A stretch of 64,000 nucleotides of DNA. Origin: Rufibacter sp. XAAS-G3-1. Lineage in GTDB: Bacteria; Bacteroidota; Bacteroidia; Cytophagales; Hymenobacteraceae. This document shows positions 15,123-24,289 of this stretch, one piece after another. The notes beneath the pieces are model-generated. The model was not told the DNA's origin, did no database searches, and saw nothing but the letters and a program-made list of their open reading frames with translations. A program made the position numbers and the translations under genes. Numbering within the stretch: position 1 is the first letter of the stretch; each line of letters begins with the position of its first letter. Where the stretch lies: contig NZ_JABFAM010000011.1 in assembly GCF_013623775.1 (NCBI RefSeq), positions 62,001 to 126,000 on the forward strand. The letters run 5' to 3'.

Positions 15123-16631
15123 ATGAAACTGCTCACCGCCGCCCAGACCCGCGCCGCCGATGCCTATACCATTGCGCACGAACCCCTCTCTTCTCTGGCG
15201 TTAATGGAGCGCGCCGCGGGCGCCTTGGTGCGATGGCTACAGCAAAAGTATTCCCCTGAACCCCCTTTCTATATCTTCTGCGGCCCCGGCAACAACGGCG
15301 GCGATGGCTTGGCCGCGGCCCGCCTGCTTCACCATGACGGGTATGACGTACAGGTATTCCTGGCCGATACAGGACAGAATGCCTCTGGAGATTTCACCCA
15401 GAACCTGGAGCGTTTGCCCCAAGCCATTCCCGTGACCAGAATACAGAGCTTGGCAGACATCACTTTTCAGTTACCGGCGCAGGCCATCGTGCTGGATGGG
15501 CTGTTCGGCTCTGGTCTTTCCAGACCACTGGAGGGGCTGTATGCCCAACTTGTCACGTACCTGAACCAACAGGCTGCCACCATCGTCGCCATTGACATTC
15601 CCTCCGGCTTATTCGCAGATGCGCCAACCGCGCCCGGGAACACCAGTATACAGGCAGACATCACCCTCACCTTTGAACGGCCTAAGCTTGCCTTCCTGCT
15701 ACCCTCCTCAGGAGCCTACGCGGGGGAATGGCACGTGCTCCCTATTGGGCTGCACCAAGACTTTTTAGCGCAGGTGGCCTCTCCGTACCAACTCTTGCTG
15801 CCCGGCACCATTAAACGCCTTTTACGTCCCAGATCAAAGTTCTCCCACAAAGGCACGTTTGGGCACGCCCTGCTGGTAGGCGGAAGCTACGGAAAGATGG
15901 GAGCCATTACCATGAGTGCCCACGCGGCCTTGCGGTCTGGAGTAGGCTTATTAACGGTACAGGTGCCTAAAATTGGCTACGGCATTCTCCAGACGGCCGT
16001 GCCCGAGGCGATGGTGCTCACAGATGCACACGAACTGCACCTCTCCCAGTTCCCCGATGATCTGGCGAAGTATCAATGTCTTGGCATAGGCCCAGGATTG
16101 GGGCAGGCCGAGGATTCCAGATTGGCGTTGGAAACATTATTCCGGCAGAAACTACCGCCCTTGGTGCTGGATGCCGATGCCCTTAACCTACTGGCCTCTG
16201 ACCGTTTGCTACGCCAGCACTTGCCCGCAGACAGCATCCTCACCCCGCACCCCAAGGAATTCGAGCGGCTCACCGGCCCGGCCACCGATGATTTCCACCG
16301 CCTGCAACTCCTGCAAAGTTTCTGTGCCGAGCATGCCTGTTACGTGATTCTGAAGGGTGCCCACACCTGCATAGGAACCCCAACCGGCGAGTTTCACTTC
16401 AACACCACCGGTAACCCAGGCATGGCCACCGGTGGTACCGGCGATGTGCTTACCGGCATCCTAACCGGATTACGGGCCCAGGGGTATGCTGCTTTGGAGA
16501 CATGCCAGCTAGGGGTTTACCTGCATGGCCTGGCCGGAGATCTGGCCGCAGAAGTAGAAGGGGAAACCTCGCTCATCGCCTCTGACCTGTACAAATACTT
16601 AGGTGCCGCCTTTCAAAAAGCAAAGCAGTAA
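15123..16631 (+). CDS. nnr: bifunctional NAD(P)H-hydrate repair enzyme (epimerase and dehydratase)
   Basis: 502 residues with both expected domains. Residues 1 to about 215 form the YjeF_N epimerase (FCGPGNNGGDGLAAARLL, VLDGLFGSGLSR, VAIDIPSGLFAD). Residues about 230 to 502 form the ADP- or ATP-dependent dehydratase (KGTFGHALLVGGSYGKMGA, GIGPGLGQ, VLDADALNLLA, LTPHPKEFERL and GNPGMATGGTGDVLTG, the last binding nucleotide). It restores NADH and NADPH from their damaged hydrates. The length is normal. It is monocistronic as far as can be seen, with a leader made of repeat units. Confidence 0.95.
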   Translation: MKLLTAAQTRAADAYTIAHEPLSSLALMERAAGALVRWLQQKYSPEPPFYIFCGPGNNGGDGLAAARLLHHDGYDVQVFLADTGQNASGDFTQNLERLPQAIPVTRIQSLADITFQLPAQAIVLDGLFGSGLSRPLEGLYAQLVTYLNQQAATIVAIDIPSGLFADAPTAPGNTSIQADITLTFERPKLAFLLPSSGAYAGEWHVLPIGLHQDFLAQVASPYQLLLPGTIKRLLRPRSKFSHKGTFGHALLVGGSYGKMGAITMSAHAALRSGVGLLTVQVPKIGYGILQTAVPEAMVLTDAHELHLSQFPDDLAKYQCLGIGPGLGQAEDSRLALETLFRQKLPPLVLDADALNLLASDRLLRQHLPADSILTPHPKEFERLTGPATDDFHRLQLLQSFCAEHACYVILKGAHTCIGTPTGEFHFNTTGNPGMATGGTGDVLTGILTGLRAQGYAALETCQLGVYLHGLAGDLAAEVEGETSLIASDLYKYLGAAFQKAKQ

Positions 16632-16765
16632 CAAAGCGCCTTTTCACCAACTACTAACGGGAACTCGGGAACGGCAAGAGCTATACAGAAATAGCAAAGG
16701 ACGCTTAGAAGCACCCGTTCCGTCTTGGGGCCCACCATCAGGCTGGTATCTCGTCCCCCTTCAAA

Positions 16766-16830
16766 GCTGATCTTGTAGGGAAAAATGAGCGGCTATTTAG
16801 TTTCTAAAAATTCCAGAAAACCAAACCGCT
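16766..16830. repeat. 66-bp dispersed repeat, copy 2
   Basis: Contains GATCTTGTAGGGAAAAATGA and CGGCTATTTAGTTTCTAAAA. It differs from the copy at 6888-6953 at a handful of positions and is followed 15 nt later by a GGAGT hairpin. Confidence 0.75.
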
Positions 16831-16844
16831 CCGCCGCAGACAGG

Positions 16845-16865
16845 TTCGGGAGTGGAACTCCCGAA
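16845..16865. repeat. single GGAGT hairpin
   Basis: TTCGGGAGTGGAACTCCCGA, identical to the fourth hairpin of the cluster at 17226-17246 and preceded by the same CGCAGACAGG string. Confidence 0.8.
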
Positions 16866-17066
16866 CAGCAAGGGAAGGGATTAAGGTTCTACTAGCTGTA
16901 TAGCCCCTGCTCCTCCGCAAAACCTACCCCTCCTGGGCTCATCTTATAGGGAAAAGAGCGGCCGTTTGTTTCCTTGGCTTGCCCCCTGACAAGCCAAGGT
17001 AGGTGAAGGACAGCTTGAACCGCTTTTCTCCCGTCCTGTCGGGAGACAGGCCGGGGAAGCAGGTTG

Positions 17067-17110
17067 GTGCGTTTTAAGTCCGTTTTCTGCAAAACAGGCT
17101 CAAAACGCGC
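17067..17110. repeat. palindromic element PE9
   Basis: GTGCGTTTTAAGTCCGTTTT, CTGC loop, then AAAACAGGCTCAAAACGCGC. It lies directly before GGAGT array 2. Confidence 0.8.
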
Positions 17111-17128
17111 AAAACACCATCCCCGCTC

Positions 17129-17246
17129 TTTCGGAGTTCCACTCCGAAAGCATTCGGTTGGGGGAGTTCCACTCCCCTTCTCTTGCCCGTGGCTCCCGGC
17201 AGAGTGGGACTCCGCAGCAGACAGGTTCGGGAGTGGAACTCCCGAA
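17129..17246. repeat. array of four GGAGT hairpins, cluster 2
   Basis: Hairpins at 17129-17149, 17161-17177, 17199-17215 and 17226-17246 match cluster 1 in order and outer bases. In cluster 2 the fourth hairpin has loop GGA where cluster 1 has TCT, meaning it is inverted relative to its counterpart. Confidence 0.85.
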
Positions 17247-17319
17247 CAGCGACATCAGCCAAAGTTTCCCTACCAGAGGAGCTTCAAAAGGGACGGAGAT
17301 TTAGTATAATAGCTTATCA

Positions 17320-17363
17320 AGCTGTTTTCGCCCTGTTTTCAGGAAATCAGCCCTAAAACAATC
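17320..17363. repeat. palindromic element PE10
   Basis: AGCTGTTTTCGCCCTGTTTT, CAG loop, then GAAATCAGCCCTAAAAC. It lies 76 nt past the 3' end of the UbiA-like gene. Confidence 0.75.
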
Positions 17364-17438
17364 CTTCGGTTTCAGGCACGTTTTTGGCTTCCTTTTTCGA
17401 AATCTGGCAGAAAACAGGCAATTCGGCTTTACCGGGGT

Positions 17439-18287
17439 TTACATCAGGAGCCATACCAGCAGGAACTGTAGCAGCATCATACCATCGGCGAGCACCATGA
17501 AGTAGTACTGGGATCTGTATTCGTGGGCATTCCAGACGACCAGGGCCGCTCCTATTCCGGCTGCCCCTAACGCAATCCGCAGGTGGGGCGCGGTTCCGGC
17601 GGGTACCAGCAACGCGTACAGCAGCAAGATGACCAAGGCCAGCCTTTTGGTATTCTGCACGCCCCATTTGGTGGGGAAGGTGACGGTTTGGGTGAGTTTG
17701 TCTTTGTGCACGTCGCGTATGTCAAAGACCAGGGTGAGGGAGAAAAGGAACAGGAAACGCCGCAGGAAAAGGATAAGGCTGTCAGACGCGAACAGGTCAT
17801 GGTCTACTTCCATGAGGGGCAACTGCACGGTGATCGCCGACCAGACGTAGGCGATCAGGAAAACTTTGAGCAAGGGAATATCGCGCAGCGGAATATAACG
17901 CTCGCCTTCCGGCACCACCGGAACGGAGTAGAGCCCGGCCACCACCATCAGGTGCAGCAAAAACCAGAAATTCAACTCGAAAATAGCCGTCCAGTAAAGG
18001 AAAATGGTGCACAAGGCACTGGCCAGCGAAATGAAGATCAGCTCCAATCTGTTGGCTTTCACCCATTTCATGCGAGAACCCAGGGGCACGTTTTGGTTGA
18101 ATTTGTAGGGCACTAGGCTGTCTGCATTGTAGACAAAAAGGGTGGCAAAGAAAACAATGCCCGCCAGGCGCAGGGAAACCGGAATCCCGCTCAGCAAATA
18201 CGTCTCCAGCACCAGCACGGCGGCGCACAGCGAGATGAACAGGTTGCTGTACAGAATAAAATCCAGGGTTTTCCGGGGGACGTTCAT
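17439..18287 (-). CDS. UbiA-like polytopic membrane protein
   Basis: 282 residues, nearly all hydrophobic, with about 8 to 9 membrane helices. The layout suggests the UbiA prenyltransferase superfamily. LFVYNADSLVPYKFN near residue 52 stands where the first Asp-rich motif (NDxxD) should be, and LVFDIRDVHKDKLTQT near 190 matches the second (DxxxD). The first motif is degenerate, so catalytic competence is uncertain. If active, it would attach a prenyl chain to an aromatic or polar acceptor in the inner membrane. No quinone or chlorophyll genes are nearby. Confidence 0.7.
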   Translation of the reverse strand: MNVPRKTLDFILYSNLFISLCAAVLVLETYLLSGIPVSLRLAGIVFFATLFVYNADSLVPYKFNQNVPLGSRMKWVKANRLELIFISLASALCTIFLYWTAIFELNFWFLLHLMVVAGLYSVPVVPEGERYIPLRDIPLLKVFLIAYVWSAITVQLPLMEVDHDLFASDSLILFLRRFLFLFSLTLVFDIRDVHKDKLTQTVTFPTKWGVQNTKRLALVILLLYALLVPAGTAPHLRIALGAAGIGAALVVWNAHEYRSQYYFMVLADGMMLLQFLLVWLLM

Positions 18288-18406
18288 GCTTCTTCGGGGT
18301 CAATGGCTTTCCGCTCCATCTCTCTGGCAAAGTACGTCTGCGGGAAACATAGGTGCAACACTATTCTTCTGTTTCTGAAACGGCGTTTGCCAAAGGCCCT
18401 AAACTG

Positions 18407-18442
18407 AAAGCGCCGCTTTCCTATACGGGAAGCGGCGCTTTT
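18407..18442. terminator. intrinsic terminator of ppa
   Basis: AAAGCGCCGCTT and AAGCGGCGCTTTT form a 12-bp GC-rich stem 20 nt beyond the ppa stop, ending in T runs on both strands. Confidence 0.8.
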
Positions 18443-18461
18443 GTATAAATCTTTTTACCTC

Positions 18462-19022
18462 TTACTCTTTATCTCTGAAAGTGGTGTTGTACAGCTCTAT
18501 GCTCTGCTCAATGATTCTGTAGGCATCTTCGCGGCCCAGGAAGTTCTCCACAATCACTTCTTTGTTTTCCAGTTTCTTGTAGTCTTCAAAGAAGCGCTGG
18601 ATTTCCAGCAGGGTGTGGGGCGGTAACTCAGAAATATCATTGATGTGCTTCACAGACATGTCATTGGCGGCTACGGCAATGATTTTATCGTCTTCCTCGT
18701 TGTTGTCAATCATCTGCATCACGCCAATCACTTTGGCATCAATGAGGCACATGGGAGCTACGTCAATGGAGCAGAGCACCAGAATATCCAACGGGTCTTT
18801 GTCATCGCAGTACGTCTGCGGAATGAAGCCGTAGTTGGCCGGGTAATGTACCGCCGAAAACAATACGCGGTCTAGCTTCAGTAAGCCACTATCTTTATCT
18901 AATTCGTATTTAGCCTTTGATCCCTTCGGAATTTCAATGATACCCGTTACTATCTTGGGAGCTTCCTCTCCAAAGCTTACATCATGCCAAGGGTTGCTGG
19001 CGTTTTTAGTGGTCTCTAACAT
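18462..19022 (-). CDS. ppa: inorganic pyrophosphatase, family I
   Basis: 186 residues. It hydrolyses pyrophosphate in the cytosol and so drives biosynthetic reactions. Family I metal and substrate residues are visible: [37 protein letters not shown] (a DxDPxD-like metal motif), [20 protein letters not shown] and DNNEEDDKI. The length is typical of bacterial hexameric enzymes. It lies 39 nt after the pafA stop on the same strand and may be cotranscribed with that phosphatase; a clear hairpin terminates it. Confidence 0.95.
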   Translation of the reverse strand: MLETTKNASNPWHDVSFGEEAPKIVTGIIEIPKGSKAKYELDKDSGLLKLDRVLFSAVHYPANYGFIPQTYCDDKDPLDILVLCSIDVAPMCLIDAKVIGVMQMIDNNEEDDKIIAVAANDMSVKHINDISELPPHTLLEIQRFFEDYKKLENKEVIVENFLGREDAYRIIEQSIELYNTTFRDKE

Positions 19023-19061
19023 GTTACTTTCTGTATCTAATTAATTTTTCTGGCAGATTGT

Positions 19062-20729
19062 CTACCGCACATATTCCAATAAAGCCCGCCCCATGGTTCC
19101 GTTTGGCTCCTGAATACGCAACCATGCCGCTAAACTTGGCGCAATATCCGTAATTTCTGTATGAACTGTAGACTCCCCGGCCGGAATCTGCCAGCCGTAC
19201 CACAACAAAGGAATGTGGGTGTCATACGCCCAGGGGCTGCCGTGGGTAGTTCCTTTGGGCAAGGAGCGGCCAGAGCCCCCATACCAGCCCGGCTGAAACA
19301 TGACCATCACGTCTCCTGAACGGTAAGGCATGTACCCGTTCCCTACCAACATGCCCAGTCCTTTCTGCCAATGGGTGCTCATGAGCGCATGGGCGGTGAA
19401 AGAGCGTAATACCCCCGGAAACCGCTGCATGAACCGGGCGGTCTCTTCCTGTAACTCGGTCAGATTCGCTTTCTTGCTTTCCACCACGGCATGGTTGAAA
19501 TACACCTGCTGATTCATGAAGGAACTCACCCAGTCTGCCGTCCCAAACCTGGTGTTCAGGTGTTTTTTGAGCGAGTCGGCCATCATGCCGTTGTTGGTGT
19601 TCCCCGCCGGAATACGCAGTTGCTTCAGATAAGTTGGGTTGTGGGCGGCACCATGGTCGGCGGTAAGAAAGATAAGTACGTTTTCTTTGCCCAGTTGTTT
19701 ATCCAGAAACTTCAGAAAATCGGCCAGATCCAGGTCTAACCGAAGATAGTTGTCTTGTACTTCAATGGAGTTAGGCCCGTACTGGTGCCCAATATAATCT
19801 GGCGTAGAAAAACTCATGGCCAGAAAATCGGTAACCGTGTTTTTGCCCAGGTTCTCGGCCTTGATGGCCTCTATGGCGAAGTCTTTGGTGTACGTATTGC
19901 CCGCCGGGATGGAGCGCAACAGGTCAAACGTCTTGCCACGGTACGCGGGGATGTTGTGCGGAAACACGGGCTTTGCCTCTCCCGCGAAAGTACCTTCAAA
20001 GGATTGGTCATCGGCGGTGCTCTCTGTGTATTGCTCAATGGGCAATAACGTAGTCCAGGGTTGGCTCAGGTACTGATCGGCCAGTTTGCGGTTGTTGAAA
20101 GCCTGTACCCAGGCCGGTAACTCCTTCATGTAATACGTGCTGGTGATCATGCTTCCGTTGCTGCCGTCATACCAATAGGCGGCATCGGCGGCGTGGCCCG
20201 CCGGAAGAATGGAGCCTCGGTCTTTGAGGCTCAGGCCAATCACTTTGCTCTTCTGGTTGGTGGCCAATTTCAGTTCATCGGTAATGGTAGAGGCAATCAT
20301 GTTCACCGGCGACATCTGCCCCGCACTGGAGTTACTGCCCACCGTGGCAACAGTTTTATCTTCGGCGCAGTAAATGTTACGTCCGGTGGCGCGGTTATAC
20401 CAGTCATTGCCTACAATGCCGTGCATAGCGGGCGTGGCACCGGTGTAGATGGAAGCGTGCCCCGGGCCTGTGTAGGTGGGAACGTAATTGTAATGGTTGT
20501 TTCTAAAGTTGAAGCCTTCACCCATTAACCGTTTAAAGCCATCTTTGGAATATTTGTCCCAATACCGGTATAAGTAATCATACCGCATTTGGTCTACCAC
20601 TATTCCTATGACAAGCTTTGGTTTGTCGGGGCCTTTTGTTTTGGACTTCTTGCGCTGTGCCATTCCGGGGGGGATGCCCACCAGAAGCGCCAACATCAAG
20701 GCCCAACCCAGCATTGCTACTTTTTTCAT
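19062..20729 (-). CDS. PafA-type alkaline phosphatase, exported
   Basis: A 555-residue phosphatase with a signal peptide (MKKVAMLGWALMLALL, cleavage after GMAQ). VIGIVVDQMRYDYLYRY carries the first Zn ligand, YTGPGHASIYTGATP the nucleophile Thr, YIGHQYGPNS and LTADHGAAHNP further Zn ligands, and GTTHGSPWAYDTHIPLLWYG the C-terminal ligands. This is the calcium- and phosphate-insensitive PafA phosphomonoesterase type common in Bacteroidota. A longer frame begins at 20789, but the ATG at 20729 gives a proper signal peptide and has AAAGAG upstream, while the extension runs through palindromic element PE11. Confidence 0.93.
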   Translation of the reverse strand: MKKVAMLGWALMLALLVGIPPGMAQRKKSKTKGPDKPKLVIGIVVDQMRYDYLYRYWDKYSKDGFKRLMGEGFNFRNNHYNYVPTYTGPGHASIYTGATPAMHGIVGNDWYNRATGRNIYCAEDKTVATVGSNSSAGQMSPVNMIASTITDELKLATNQKSKVIGLSLKDRGSILPAGHAADAAYWYDGSNGSMITSTYYMKELPAWVQAFNNRKLADQYLSQPWTTLLPIEQYTESTADDQSFEGTFAGEAKPVFPHNIPAYRGKTFDLLRSIPAGNTYTKDFAIEAIKAENLGKNTVTDFLAMSFSTPDYIGHQYGPNSIEVQDNYLRLDLDLADFLKFLDKQLGKENVLIFLTADHGAAHNPTYLKQLRIPAGNTNNGMMADSLKKHLNTRFGTADWVSSFMNQQVYFNHAVVESKKANLTELQEETARFMQRFPGVLRSFTAHALMSTHWQKGLGMLVGNGYMPYRSGDVMVMFQPGWYGGSGRSLPKGTTHGSPWAYDTHIPLLWYGWQIPAGESTVHTEITDIAPSLAAWLRIQEPNGTMGRALLEYVR

Positions 20730-20748
20730 TCTCTTTGTTTTCCCGATT

Positions 20749-20786
20749 CGTTTTGAGGCTCTTTTCTTGTAAACACCCCTAAAACG
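20749..20786. repeat. palindromic element PE11
   Basis: CGTTTTGAGGCTCTTTTCTT then AAACACCCCTAAAACG. It lies in the leader of the pafA gene, about 20 nt upstream of its ATG. Confidence 0.7.
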
Positions 20787-20940
20787 CAAATATAGAGGAT
20801 ATATGGTTTTGATGCCCTTTTCTTAAAAGAACGCCGAAAACTTAATCTGCCGGTAACACTAACTTTTCCAAAGCTACTTCCATCGTCCAATAGTCATTTC
20901 CTGGCGTAAGCTCCTGTTTGAGTTAGATCTAAAACGGAAT

Positions 20941-20983
20941 ACCCGTTTTTGGCCTGTTTTCAGGAAAACTGCCAGGAAACACG
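20941..20983. repeat. palindromic element PE12
   Basis: ACCCGTTTTTGGCCTGTTTT, CAG loop, GAAAACTGCCAGGAAACACG. The core is well kept but the right outer arm is degenerate. Confidence 0.7.
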
Positions 20984-21052
20984 CAGCCCCAGCCAGACGC
21001 TCGCGCCGGTTTCTATGGAAGGTAATGTAGCCGATTGTGACAAGATACCTCC

Positions 21053-21088
21053 TACAAAAACAAAGCGCCCATTTCTCAATGGGCGCTT
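21053..21088 (-). terminator. intrinsic terminator of the ATP synthase operon
   Basis: On the minus strand AAGCGCCCAT, six-base loop, ATGGGCGCTT, then a T-rich TGTTTTTG run. It begins 23 nt after the atpG stop. Confidence 0.88.
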
Positions 21089-21110
21089 GGACAATAAGGT
21101 ATGATAAAAC

Positions 21111-22001
21111 CTATCTGCTGGCGGCAAGTGCTTCGGCACCACCCACAATCTCCAGGATCTCGGTAGTGATGGCGGCCTGACGCGTTCTGTTATAGGTCAG
21201 TTTTAACTGCTTCAACAGTTCACCGGCGTTTTCAGTGGCTTTGTCCATGGCGGTCATACGGGCACCGTGCTCAGAGGCATTGGATTCCAATACCGCTTTG
21301 TACACCTGAATCTTCAGCGACTTAGGAATCAATTGCTCCAGAATCTCTTCTTTGGAAGGTTCAAAGATGTAATCAGACTCCATGGGGCTGGCGTTCTGCT
21401 CGCCTGGGGTCTCCTGGATGGGCAGGAACTGCTCTGTCCGGATAACCTGGGTAGCTACGTTTTTGAACTCGTTGTACACAAGATCCACTTGGTCGTACAG
21501 TCCAGTCCGGAAACCTTCCATGGCTTGCTCAGCCGCTACGCGAACCCTTTCAAACGTCAGGTTCCCGAAGATGGTGGTGTAGTCACCGGCAGTAGGCACG
21601 TTGCGCTTGGTGAAGTACTCGTGCCCTTTCTTCCCGATGGCCATGATCTCAATGTTCCCTGCCGCCGCTTGGGTGCTGTAACGCTCATTGATCAGGTTGT
21701 TCACGGCTTTCATCACGTTAGAGTTGAAAGCGCCGCACAAACCACGGTCTGAGGTAACGGCAATAATCAATACCCGCTGCACATCACGTTTCTGCGCGTA
21801 CACATTCTCTCCGCCTTCACCGCTTACATTGGAAAGGTTAGACAGAATGCTGTTCAGGCGTTGCGCGTACGGACGCATGCGCATAATATTATCTTGGGAA
21901 CGACGCAGTTTAGCCGCTGCCACCATTTTCATGGCTTTGGTGATTTGTTGCGTTGAGCCTACCGAGACAATGCGGTTACGTACTTCTTTTAAACTAGCCA
22001 T
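21111..22001 (-). CDS. atpG: ATP synthase gamma subunit
   Basis: 296 residues, the rotor shaft of F1. The N-terminus (MASLKEVRNRIVSVGSTQQITKAMKMVAAAKLRR) and the C-terminus (LTYNRTRQAAITTEILEIVGGAEAL) are the two coiled-coil helices that sit inside the alpha-beta ring. VTSDRGLCGAFNSNV is the conserved central motif. It is the last gene of the operon, 75 nt after atpA, and a strong hairpin follows. Confidence 0.97.
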   Translation of the reverse strand: MASLKEVRNRIVSVGSTQQITKAMKMVAAAKLRRSQDNIMRMRPYAQRLNSILSNLSNVSGEGGENVYAQKRDVQRVLIIAVTSDRGLCGAFNSNVMKAVNNLINERYSTQAAAGNIEIMAIGKKGHEYFTKRNVPTAGDYTTIFGNLTFERVRVAAEQAMEGFRTGLYDQVDLVYNEFKNVATQVIRTEQFLPIQETPGEQNASPMESDYIFEPSKEEILEQLIPKSLKIQVYKAVLESNASEHGARMTAMDKATENAGELLKQLKLTYNRTRQAAITTEILEIVGGAEALAASR

Positions 22002-22076
22002 TAATAGTTAGTTATAGATGAACAGAAAAAGAAGAGCACACGAATACCCGTCCTGCTCTTCCCCTGTTTGGTTTAA

Positions 22077-23657
22077 TTAGTTACGATATCTGGCGGTGAT
22101 GTCACGCGCAACTTGCTTCAGCGTGTCGGTCACCTTATCATCAATCTTACCAGCCCTCAAGGCATCCAGAACCGGACGGTGCTGCGCATTCAACGTGGCG
22201 GTGAAGTCTCTCTCAAACTGACGTACCTGGTTTACCGGCACATCATCAATAAGACCGTTGGTACAGCAGTAAATCATGGCTACCTGGTCTTCTACCGCTA
22301 CCGGAGAGAACTGGGCTTGCTTTAACACTTCCAGGTTTCTACGTCCGCGCTCAATGGTCAATTTAGTAGAGGCATCCAGGTCAGAACCAAACTTAGCAAA
22401 GGCTTCCAATTCACGGAACTGCGCCTGATCCAGTTTCAAGGTACCAGCCACTTTCTTCATGGACTTGATCTGAGCGTTACCACCTACGCGGGACACCGAG
22501 ATACCTACGTTGATAGCCGGACGGATACCAGAGTTGAACAAGTTGGTTTCCAGGAAGATCTGACCGTCTGTGATGGAAATCACATTGGTTGGGATATACG
22601 CAGAAACGTCACCTGCTTGCGTCTCAATAATAGGAAGAGCGGTCAAAGAACCACCACCTTTTACTAAGTGACGGATAGACTCCGGCAAGTCGTTCATTTC
22701 TCTAGCGATAGCATCAGAAGCATTGATCTTAGCCGCCCGCTCTAATAGACGGGAGTGCAGATAGAACACGTCTCCTGGGTAGGCCTCACGTCCGGGCGGA
22801 CGACGAAGCAACAGAGACACCTCGCGGTACGCTACGGCTTGCTTAGACAAGTCATCATACACGACCAAGGCAGGACGACCGGTATCCCGGAAGAACTCGC
22901 CAATGGCCGCACCAGTAAATGGTGCGTAGAATTGCAATGGAGCCGGGTCAGCAGCCGGAGCGGCAACTACCACAGTGTACCGCATGGCACCCGCGTTCTC
23001 CAACGCATTTACAATCTGCGCTACGGTAGAAGCTTTCTGCCCAACCGCTACATAGATACAGAAAACCGGCTCACCACGGTCAAAGAATTCACCTTGGTTG
23101 ATGATGGTATCAATGGCCACAGCAGATTTCCCGGTCTGGCGGTCACCAATGATCAACTCACGTTGACCACGGCCAATCGGAATCATAGAGTCAATGGCTT
23201 TGATACCAGTTTGCATCGGCTCATTTACCGGCTGACGGTAGATTACGCCTGGTGCTTTTCTTTCAATCGGCATTTCGTACAGTTCACCCACTAATGGGCC
23301 TTTGCCGTCTATGGGGTGACCAAGGGTATTTACCACACGGCCAACCATGCCTTCGCCTACGCGAACGGAGGCAATTTTATTTGTTTTCTTAACGGTGTCG
23401 CCTTCTTTAACGTCGCTCCAGTCACCCAACAATACCGCACCCACGTTGTCCTCTTCCAAGTTAAGAACAAGGGCTTGCAGACCATTTTCGAACTCTAACA
23501 ACTCACCAGACTGTGCCTTGGATAAGCCGTAGATACGAGCAACACCGTCACCCACTTGCAGCACCGTACCAACTTCTTCCAGTTCAGCTTCGGTTCTGAA
23601 GTTTGACAGCTGTTCTCTTAAAATCGCTGATACTTCATCAGGTCTAACTTCTGCCAT
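22077..23657 (-). CDS. atpA: ATP synthase alpha subunit
   Basis: 526 residues, non-catalytic nucleotide-binding subunit of F1. [15 protein letters not shown] near residue 175 is the P-loop. [21 protein letters not shown] contains the conserved SVSRVGG with the arginine finger, and the [15 protein letters not shown] stretch belongs to the C-terminal helical domain. It begins 2 nt after the atpH stop, so translation is probably coupled. The beta and epsilon genes are not adjacent. Confidence 0.98.
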   Translation of the reverse strand: MAEVRPDEVSAILREQLSNFRTEAELEEVGTVLQVGDGVARIYGLSKAQSGELLEFENGLQALVLNLEEDNVGAVLLGDWSDVKEGDTVKKTNKIASVRVGEGMVGRVVNTLGHPIDGKGPLVGELYEMPIERKAPGVIYRQPVNEPMQTGIKAIDSMIPIGRGQRELIIGDRQTGKSAVAIDTIINQGEFFDRGEPVFCIYVAVGQKASTVAQIVNALENAGAMRYTVVVAAPAADPAPLQFYAPFTGAAIGEFFRDTGRPALVVYDDLSKQAVAYREVSLLLRRPPGREAYPGDVFYLHSRLLERAAKINASDAIAREMNDLPESIRHLVKGGGSLTALPIIETQAGDVSAYIPTNVISITDGQIFLETNLFNSGIRPAINVGISVSRVGGNAQIKSMKKVAGTLKLDQAQFRELEAFAKFGSDLDASTKLTIERGRRNLEVLKQAQFSPVAVEDQVAMIYCCTNGLIDDVPVNQVRQFERDFTATLNAQHRPVLDALRAGKIDDKVTDTLKQVARDITARYRN

Positions 23658-23659
23658 GA

Positions 23660-24220
23660 TTATAGTTTAGTAATGTATGGATTTTCTTTAAAATTATTTT
23701 TCAATCGCTGCACCTTGGTTTTCACGGTATTATCTACCTGCTGATCTCCAATGCGCAGTAAATACCCGCCAATAACGGCTGGGTCTACCACTTCTTTCAA
23801 CTCTACCTTCATACCGCCGGTACGTTCTACCACCATTTGCTGGAAAGTAGCCCGCAGGTCTGGGGTGAGGGGAACGGCAGTGGTTACCGCTGCTTTCTGA
23901 ATGCCGCTTATCAAGTTGTACTGGTTCACGAACTCACGGGCCACAGATTCCAGAATAGCTTCCCGGTTCTTACGGGTCACAATCTTGAAAAAGGCCATGG
24001 TTAGCTCGGTCATGTTCGCGCCGAAAACGGCGGTAATGATGGAGAGCTTCTTATCGTGCTTTATAATCGGGTTGCGCAGTACTAAGCTCAGGTCACGGTT
24101 CTCGTTCAACGTCTTGGTGAAGGAAAGCATATCGGCGTATACTTTCTCCAGCGAGCCTTGTTCCTGAGACAGTTCCAGCAGTGACTTGGCGTACCGGGAG
24201 GCAACTCTTTCGTCTGACAT
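23660..24220 (-). CDS. atpH: ATP synthase delta subunit
   Basis: 186 residues, the peripheral stalk subunit joining b to F1. The start ([20 protein letters not shown]) and the conserved C-terminal pattern ([30 protein letters not shown]) match the OSCP/delta family. It lies between atpF and atpA in the usual order. Confidence 0.95.
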   Translation of the reverse strand: MSDERVASRYAKSLLELSQEQGSLEKVYADMLSFTKTLNENRDLSLVLRNPIIKHDKKLSIITAVFGANMTELTMAFFKIVTRKNREAILESVAREFVNQYNLISGIQKAAVTTAVPLTPDLRATFQQMVVERTGGMKVELKEVVDPAVIGGYLLRIGDQQVDNTVKTKVQRLKNNFKENPYITKL

Positions 24221-24289
24221 TTTTTTCTCTTGCGTGTTTAAAACGATTCGCTTCCTTTTCCGGGGCGGGAAGCAGCTCGCCAGTCTTTT

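Larger units (their letters stand above)
16632..17438. other. 0.8-kb repeat island between convergent genes
   Basis: No gene is supported. Contents in order: 66-bp repeat copy 2 (16766-16830), one GGAGT hairpin (16845-16865), a partial third copy of the 66-bp repeat (16928-16972), PE9, a four-hairpin GGAGT array (17129-17246), PE10, and a weak PE-like stretch near 17380-17420. Confidence 0.65.
20730..21110. other. intergenic region between atpG and pafA
   Basis: 381 bases on the minus-strand path from the ATP synthase operon to pafA. They hold the atpG terminator (21053-21088), PE12 (20941-20983) and PE11 (20749-20786). No gene is seen; the pafA promoter probably lies between 20790 and 20930. 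Confidence 0.55.

Noticed and set aside
17379-17425. Additional palindromic element near the UbiA-like stop
   Set aside because: GTTTTTGGCTTCC and CTGGCAGAAAACAGG are suggestive but spacing and arm pairing do not fit.
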